Source of the DNA: Hansfordia pulvinata
Taxonomy: Eukaryota > Ascomycota > Sordariomycetes > Xylariales
Assembly: GCA_006538405.1 (NCBI GenBank)
Contig: BJKQ01000004.1
Coordinates: 1,488,001-1,552,000, forward strand
Direction: 5' to 3'
DNA: 64,000 nt
The position numbers and the translations under genes are program-made. Under the pieces are notes generated by a model. It made no database searches. It worked only from the letters and a program-made list of their open reading frames with translations, and was not told the origin of the DNA. The stretch's first letter is position 1. The number at the start of each line of letters is the position of its first letter. Shown in pieces: positions 59,672 through 64,000 of this stretch.

Positions 59672-62600
59672 TTATGCGAACCCAAAGTACTCGGATCCCG
59701 CCGTGATGGCCTTGAGCAGCTGCCGGCGAAGCGCATCGTAGCTCTCATACTCGGGAAGGTCGAGTTCTGCTCTTGGTCAGCATACCAACTTTGCTAAATG
59801 GGTCCCAGGTGTTCCGGGGGAGGGCAACTTACGGTTGAAGCACGTGTGCGAACTTGGGAGGCGATCCTTGTTTCCATAGTCCCGGTGGATGTTGAATCGG
59901 TTGATCCCGTTCATACCCTCGAGCTCCTTGAACCCGTTCAAAGGCACCTTACTGGTGCCCGTGACAAACTGCAGAAGCTTTGCGAGTTCCTCCTTGTCAA
60001 ACGAGCGCACCGCGCGCCAGAACCATTGGATCTGCGGCGACGAAGGCGTGTAGTTGGAGTACTCCGTGTTGCTCTTCCACTCGTCAATGTCAATGTCGGG
60101 GAGACCAGAGATGAGAAGCTCGAGTTCCTGTTCATTGAAAATGGACACAAGCTCGGACGGGATGATCTCGTGGAAGCCTGGTCATTCACGTTAGCATCTC
60201 CATACTTCAGACAAGGTCTGGACCAAAACTTACCCTTGAGGAAATGTTCCATCTGCTCCTTGACCGAGCTGAGCAGCTTGTGTTCAACGACGAGGCGGAC
60301 GTAATCGCCCTTGTTTTTCTCGGTGACAGGAATGTCGCGGCCATTCTCGCAAAGGTCCTCAATACGAGTCACGCCGAATTCGTCATCCTCCACCGAGAAA
60401 GTCTCCGTGATGATGTCGGTGATATCGTTCTCAAGCATCCACACGAGCGACTTGTAGTAGTCGGGGTCGAAGGACTCCATGTCCTTGACCGACACTTGCT
60501 TGCCCAGGATACGCTTGTAGACCGCGCGGCTGAAGAAGCAGTCCAGGAGTCGACCTTCGTACAGCGCCTTGCCAATAACCCGACCGATGAACTTGAAGAA
60601 CATCAGGTGCTCATCGTTGACACCGCTGAGCTTGTTGGGGTGGAACGTGGTGCGGTCACTGGACACGGGGACGAAGAGGGCGTAGTTGGGGTCGAACATC
60701 TGGCGGGCCAAGACTTGGAACCATTCTCGGCTGACACCGCCTGCGTCCACACCTTCTTCGCCGTGGAACTTGATGCTGAGCTTGCCAAACTTCATTTCAT
60801 CGCCACTCTTGAAGTAGAGCGACTTGAATGAGTCGTGGAAGACATGCTCGCGGCGGACCTGGAGCTGAAGCGTGGGGAACCCGCGGCCCGGCGCCTGCTG
60901 ACTCCTGTTGTGGACGCTGCGGTTGAACCAGTTGCGCTTGTTGTCAAACTCGAGCACCTTGGGGTTCTTGACCAGATGCGAGAATGTTCCCTTCATGAGA
61001 GATGGGTTGTTGCGTACGAGCTCGTTGAGGATCCTGCGATGCTCCTCAGTGAAGCTGAAGAAGAGACCAGCTATCTGGGACTCCGGCTCAGGACTAGAGA
61101 GCGGGATCTCCTTGCCCTCCTGGGCTTGAGAGCTCTGCGACTGTGTCTGGGCGGTATCCTTGCAGACGACCATCAGAGCCTCTATCAAGGGAAGAAGGAT
61201 GGTAGCGACGTTGAGGAGGCTCTCTCGTTGCCGGATGGCTTTGAGACAAGCGCTCAGCTTCTCCCACAGAGCATTGAAGGTTGCGTTCCGGTAAAGAGTG
61301 TTGATCAGATCCTGCTTCTTGGCTTGGTCTTCGTCGGACCCTTGAGAGGCGTCTGATTTCTTCTGCGCAAAAAGATGGTCGAGAGCAGTGAGAACTCGGA
61401 GCAGTTTGTTTTGGTCAGATGCACCGGGCGAGAACTTGGCCAAAGCGACGCCTTGGATTTCAGTGCCGCTGGAGGCCTTCTCGATATGAGGGAGCAGATC
61501 GTCGAGGTGGGAGACAATCTTCTCACTCAAAACCTGTGCCTGACGAGCTAGCTCATGGCCAAACGTCATCATGGCACCCGGGATAGCTGACAGATTCTTG
61601 ATGGTTGAGAGTGTCTCCTTGAAAGTCCGCGAACTGCACTCACGGGCGACAAAGATGTTGATGATCAAGTTCAGGTTCTGCGTGGGGATGACTGGGGGGT
61701 GCAAATGCTTGACCTTCTTCAAGATGACGTTCTTCTTCTCTTGTAGCTTGGCCGCTTCATCAGTAGCTTCAGCATCGGCAGAAGCGGGGGCTGCCTGCGC
61801 CTCGCCCGATGATTGCGCTTCCTGGCTAGCAACTTGGTTCTCGGTTGTTCTCTCAACATTCTGCTCGGTTTGAGAATCATGCTCTCTTGACGCGTCCTGG
61901 TCGGCGGAGCCGCCTTCTCCAGGTTGCTCGTTGGTCTCAGCGGGCCCTTCAGTCTTAGTTGCTTCTGCTTCAAGTCTTCGAATCGCTTCATTTGCCTCTT
62001 TCTGCTTTCGATCAAGGGCGAGCAGCGGGAAAGTCACTCTGCTCAGCAACTGAGAAAGACTCTCCATGATGGTGGAGCTTTCCATGACGAGATCGCGGTC
62101 CAGAAGCGCCAACAACGAGTTGATGGCGTACTTGTTGGCCTTGGAATCCTTTGCTTTGCCCTTTCGACTGAAAGTCCGTTTCATGGCGGAGCTGACAACG
62201 TCATGCTCTGTCAAGAACAGAGATGGGACATGGACATTGGCTTCTGCCAGGTACCCAAGGAAATCAAGGCACTGTTGGACAATCATGAGAGGCGATGTCT
62301 CCGAGCTGGTCGATACGTGTGTGCTAGGACCCACGCTGGTCAGCGACCTCTTCAAGCTTTGAGGGGTCTTTGGGTCCTTCTGGGCCTCCTTGGGTTGTTT
62401 GGCCTTGATGGAGAGCTGAGCAAAGCTTCGCTCCACAGCATCCAGGTCCAAGGTTCCATCTTGCAGGATCTGCAAGAACGTGCTGATGATTTCAACCCGA
62501 TTTTGGCGGTTCTCGCAAACGTCCTTGAGAACGTGTCGAAGAGAACTCTCCAATGATCCACCTTTGACATTGATGAACATGAGGCGAAGCAGTGTGGCAA

Positions 62601-64000
62601 CGCCAGCCTTGTCCAGCATCTGGACCACAGTCTTGCGTTGGATTTTGTTGTCCGCTTCCGGCTCAGCGGCAGGGGGCGCAGCTTCTCGAGGACGGGCGGA
62701 GCCGGACGGTGCTCTTTCGTGGTGTGCAATTGGATTTGTCGTTCGCACAAGTCGACGAGCTTGGGCAGCCATTTCGGGGGGCAGAGAATGCATGATATCG
62801 GCGCCCTGGTCCATGAGAACTTGCTCGCGAAGGGCTGGGGGGAAAGTCATGAGAATGCTCGCGGTATCCATGTCTTGGGCTTCGACAGATTGCCCCGGAG
62901 GAGCTGCCTGTCGTCTCGCCTCTTCGCGATCGCGGCGGCGCTGTTCGGCTCGTTCCTGTTGAACAATCTCGTGCCTCAAATCGTCAGGTAGAGCATCCAA
63001 GAACTCTTGGAAGACCTCAGTAGTTTCCCCCGTGCCTGGAGCCTCTCTGGCTTCTGCACGGCGGGTGCTGATTGTCTGCGCAATGACTTCCTCTCTGAAC
63101 ACCTCGGGAAGAGCCTCCAAGTAGTCTGCATCGATACCAAGTTCGGTGATGTCTACCTGGTCGCCCCGAATAGTAGTGAAAGCCCTTGGCTGTGCGCTCG
63201 ATGTACCGATGTCTTCTTGCATGGGTGCCTCATCTCGATTCTCGACGCCCTCCATTGCATCTGCCTCGGTACCGTCATCATCCTCGTCTTCCTGGCTGGC
63301 TTCAGGAGCAGTGGCTTCAGCCTGTACAGCAGCTTCAGCGGCCGCGCGCTCACGTTCTTCAGCCTCGGCCTTCTCGCGAGCTGCTTTCTCTTCGGCTGCC
63401 TTAGCCTCGTTGATCCGATTCTGCTCTTCTTCGAACTTCTTGAGCTCCTCTTGGTGCTTTTGCTGCCTCGCTTCTTCTTCAGCTCTGAGCATCTTTTCTG
63501 CGCGGATAGCCGGGGGAATGAGATGGGCAAGCAGGGCAGGAACTAGTCTGTTGACGCATTCGTGCTGCTGCGAACCGAATAACATTTTGGCTTCCTCGAG
63601 CCATCGGTCCTTGGTAGGTTCAGCAGAGAATTGCGTGGCTTGACTGGGCTCTTGGAACTGGTCTCTGCCCCGGTCCATTCGAGGTCGGCCTGGCATCTCG
63701 GGATAAGGCAGAGCAACTTCTCTAACGTCGCCATTGGGTCCTTGGTAAATCGAAAGGTGCAGCGCATGGCCGTGTCGACCACCAAGAGCCGGGAGTTGGG
63801 TGATCAAGTTGTTGATAAAGGACATGGGATTGTCCACGTCGCCCGACATCAGACCGCTGGGGAGGCCCAGACGAACCAAGTTCTCGGGGTTAGGAGGACG
63901 AGGGGGCCCGGCGGTGGATGCATCATTGTTTCTGCGCAACAGTGGGTTGATGCCATCTTCGTTGTTTGCAGCGCGGTGATCGTGGCGATGGCCGCCGCGA
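59672..64000 (-). CDS. TOM1: HECT-type E3 ubiquitin ligase Tom1/HUWE1, C-terminal part
   Basis: About 1,400 C-terminal residues of a giant HECT ligase whose 5' end is beyond the right edge. Exons in the window: 60234-64000 (open to the edge), 59833-60177 and 59672-59766. Introns have GTAAGT donors and the frame joins [18 protein letters not shown] and [18 protein letters not shown]. The HECT domain spans roughly 59672-60900 on the map, with [60 protein letters not shown] and the catalytic cysteine in HTCFN about 35 residues from the C-terminal YFGFA. Further upstream, three repeats with [20 protein letters not shown] and [10 protein letters not shown] are the ubiquitin-binding motifs typical of HUWE1/Tom1. 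Between 63200 and 63500 lies a charged E/A/K-rich stretch. In yeast Tom1 degrades excess histones and unassembled ribosomal proteins. Confidence 0.94.

Noticed and set aside
1..64000. CRISPR arrays, insertion sequences, LTR or LINE elements, biosynthetic clusters, 5S rRNA
   Set aside because: I looked for regular spacers, terminal repeats, transposase or reverse-transcriptase motifs, PKS/NRPS motifs and the dispersed fungal 5S sequence and saw none.

Overview
The window is nuclear DNA of a filamentous ascomycete, most likely a Sordariomycete and possibly Hypocreales (inference from gene structure and protein similarity, not a database match). The evidence is short spliceosomal introns (about 50-200 nt) with GTRNGT donors and CTRAC-type branch points, single-gene transcription units on both strands, eukaryote-only proteins (CENP-C, TAF10, HECT ligase, Pol III subunit, PUF protein), and GC-rich coding sequence. 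All exon limits were worked out by eye from splice signals and reading phase.

Layout, left to right. 1-2.95 kb: RNA polymerase III second subunit RPC2 (minus, cut by the left edge). 2.95-10.7 kb: no recognisable gene, but rich in short recurring words. 10.7-14.8 kb: Puf4-type Pumilio RNA-binding protein (plus). 16.7-17.5 kb: small secreted Cys-containing protein (minus). 18.9-19.8 kb: ribosomal protein eL15 (minus). 20.6-21.6 kb: unknown poly-Q/coiled-coil protein (minus). 22.2-24.35 kb: centromere protein CENP-C/Mif2 (minus), divergent from RNase H2 catalytic subunit (25.7-27.0 kb, plus, one frame break). 27.6-30.4 kb: ER-fusion GTPase Sey1 (minus). 31.7-33.5 kb: SSU-processome protein Utp7 (minus), sharing an 822-bp divergent promoter with ribosome-assembly factor Tsr1 (34.3-36.8 kb, plus). 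37.3-38.2 kb: urease accessory GTPase UreG (minus, three compensating frame breaks). 39.26-39.34 kb: intron-containing tRNA-Asp(GUC). 40.2-40.75 kb: mitochondrial uS19m (plus). 41.7-42.3 kb: TAF10 (minus). 43.66-44.1 kb: cohesion-loading clamp-loader subunit Ctf8 (minus, one frame break), divergent from ribosomal protein eS6 (44.8-46.1 kb, plus). 47.3-47.8 kb: second small secreted Cys-rich protein (minus). 49.5-51.0 kb: seven-exon PRPP synthetase (minus). 51-54 kb: repeat-rich and gene-free. 54.0-56.6 kb: MFS sugar transporter (minus, 5' end and last junction unresolved). 59.7-64 kb: C-terminal part of a Tom1/HUWE1-type HECT ubiquitin ligase (minus, cut by the right edge).

Most genes are housekeeping and several serve ribosome production (RPC2, Utp7, Tsr1, eL15, eS6, mitochondrial uS19m, tRNA-Asp; PRPP synthetase supplies nucleotides) or chromosome segregation and genome maintenance (CENP-C, Ctf8, RNase H2A). 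I found no transposon, CRISPR-like array, biosynthetic cluster or viral gene, and nothing I would call a new biological system. The most notable signals are: microexons of 13 and 16 nt; five apparent single-base losses, all in G or C runs inside conserved genes, which look like consensus errors rather than mutations; and strong intergenic enrichment of the octamers TACTCGTA/TACGAGTA and TACATGTA.
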